Source: Streptomyces sp. WM6378 (GTDB taxonomy: Bacteria; Actinomycetota; Actinomycetes; Streptomycetales; Streptomycetaceae). From it: 25,632 bases of DNA. A program made the position numbers and the translations under genes. Below are positions 25,199 through 25,632 of this stretch, piece after piece (position 1 is the first letter of the stretch; each line of letters opens with the position of its first letter). The notes under the pieces were generated by a model. That model saw only the letters and a list, made by a program, of their open reading frames with translations, ran no database searches and was not told the origin of the DNA. The stretch is from the NCBI RefSeq assembly GCF_001279695.1, contig NZ_LGDD01000004.1, positions 1-25,632 on the forward strand. Reading direction: 5' to 3'.

Positions 25199-25394
25199 GC
25201 CGTGCCTGCCTCTGCGTTGCGGGGGAATTCGGGGGTGCGGCAGCACGCTAGCGATGCGGAATCGGACAAATGCCCAGTTCGGGGCGGGGGTTGGGGATCT
25301 TAGGGTCGGCTTAAGGGTGGGATGGGGGGAGGTTAAGCCCGGCTGTTCCCCCACCCCGCCCCTTCCCGAGACTTTCCGGGGGTGAGGGTGGGCT
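25199..25394. promoter_or_regulatory. chitinase upstream region
   Basis: No gene is seen. It must hold the leftward chitinase promoter. On the minus strand a TAGCGT preceded by TTGTCC lies near 25240-25270, but the spacing is poor. I found no DasR-type palindrome. Stretches of G or C runs and repeated TTAAG motifs (about 25295-25340) lower confidence in any single site. Confidence 0.35.
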
Positions 25395-25632
25395 TGAGGT
25401 CCGTTCCCGGGGCGCTGCCCCCGGACCCTCGCTCCTCAGGCGCCGGAGGGGCTGTATGCGCGGATGGTTGTCGGCTGCGGACCGTGGGCGGCTGGTCGCG
25501 CAGTTCCCCGCGCCCCTGGCAGCGCCGGGTACAGGCATCTTCAGCCCGTCATGGGGGTCCCCCCTGGCCCTTGAGGCCTTGGGGGAGTTTGAGGACGAGC
25601 GCCCTTGAGGCGCGAACGGGGTCTGGGGCGGA
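25395..25632. repeat. Streptomyces-type repetitive intergenic element (runs off the window)
   Basis: These bases carry several phrases that I recognise as recurring between genes across Streptomyces genomes: CGGGGCGCTGCCCCCGGACC near 25409, CAGGCGCCGGAGGGGCTG near 25437, GTCGCGCAGTTCCCCGCGCC near 25495, and GAGTTTGAGGACGAG near 25586 followed by a G-rich GGGGTCTGGGGCGGA at the edge. No protein gene fits. The two ends look roughly complementary (GCCCCCGGACCC versus GGGGTCTGGGGC), so it may be an imperfect inverted repeat. The right boundary is not in the window. Confidence 0.65.

Noticed and set aside
23588..25303. 571-codon plus-strand frame opposite the chitinase
   Set aside because: Gly/Val-rich shadow; the minus strand has signal peptide, CBM2, linker and GH18 motifs.

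Overview
The window is chromosomal DNA from a Streptomyces. The evidence is very high GC with strong third-position G/C bias, GTG and TTG starts, a complete desferrioxamine cluster (desABCD), adpA with its TTA codon next to ornA and tRNA-His, and a cebR-cebEFG-bglC cellobiose locus. The gene order resembles what I recall of the desA-to-bglC neighbourhood of S. coelicolor. It looks like conserved core chromosome; I see no phage, transposase, CRISPR array or integration scar.

Layout. (1) 153-5363: an iron-box promoter and the tightly overlapped desA-desB-desC-desD operon, which turns lysine into desferrioxamine siderophores, closed by a strong terminator. (2) 5373-10346: amino-sugar genes. A secreted GH20 hexosaminidase reads leftward. 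A DUF4429/SHOCT protein, a 93-residue protein of unknown function and glmS read rightward. A DasR-type palindrome lies between the DUF4429 gene and the 93-residue gene, followed by a terminator and then by a promoter whose predicted start is the GTG itself. (3) 10385-11641: a GPR1/FUN34/YaaH membrane protein and a universal stress protein, both leftward. (4) 12086-14910: a small membrane protein, a long AT-richer leader, adpA (with TTA), ornA and tRNA-His with strong hairpins. (5) 14949-20856: cebR, divergent from cebE-cebF-cebG-bglC, with a perfect 14-bp CebR operator between them; this locus imports and hydrolyses cellobiose. (6) 20922-23571: an aspartate 4-decarboxylase, then a MerR/TipA-like regulator with a tipA-like operator and a predicted leaderless mRNA, coupled to a 61-residue membrane protein. 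(7) 23632-25632: a short tandem-repeat patch, a secreted CBM2-GH18 chitinase reading leftward, and at the right edge a GC-rich intergenic sequence of a type repeated in Streptomyces genomes.

Most of the region serves nutrient scavenging (iron, chitin/GlcNAc, cellulose) together with the developmental regulator AdpA. I found no clearly new multi-gene system. The least explained items are the dre/terminator/leaderless-promoter arrangement before the 93-residue protein and glmS, the TipA-like regulator with its small membrane partner, and the repeat patch at the 3' end of the chitinase gene.
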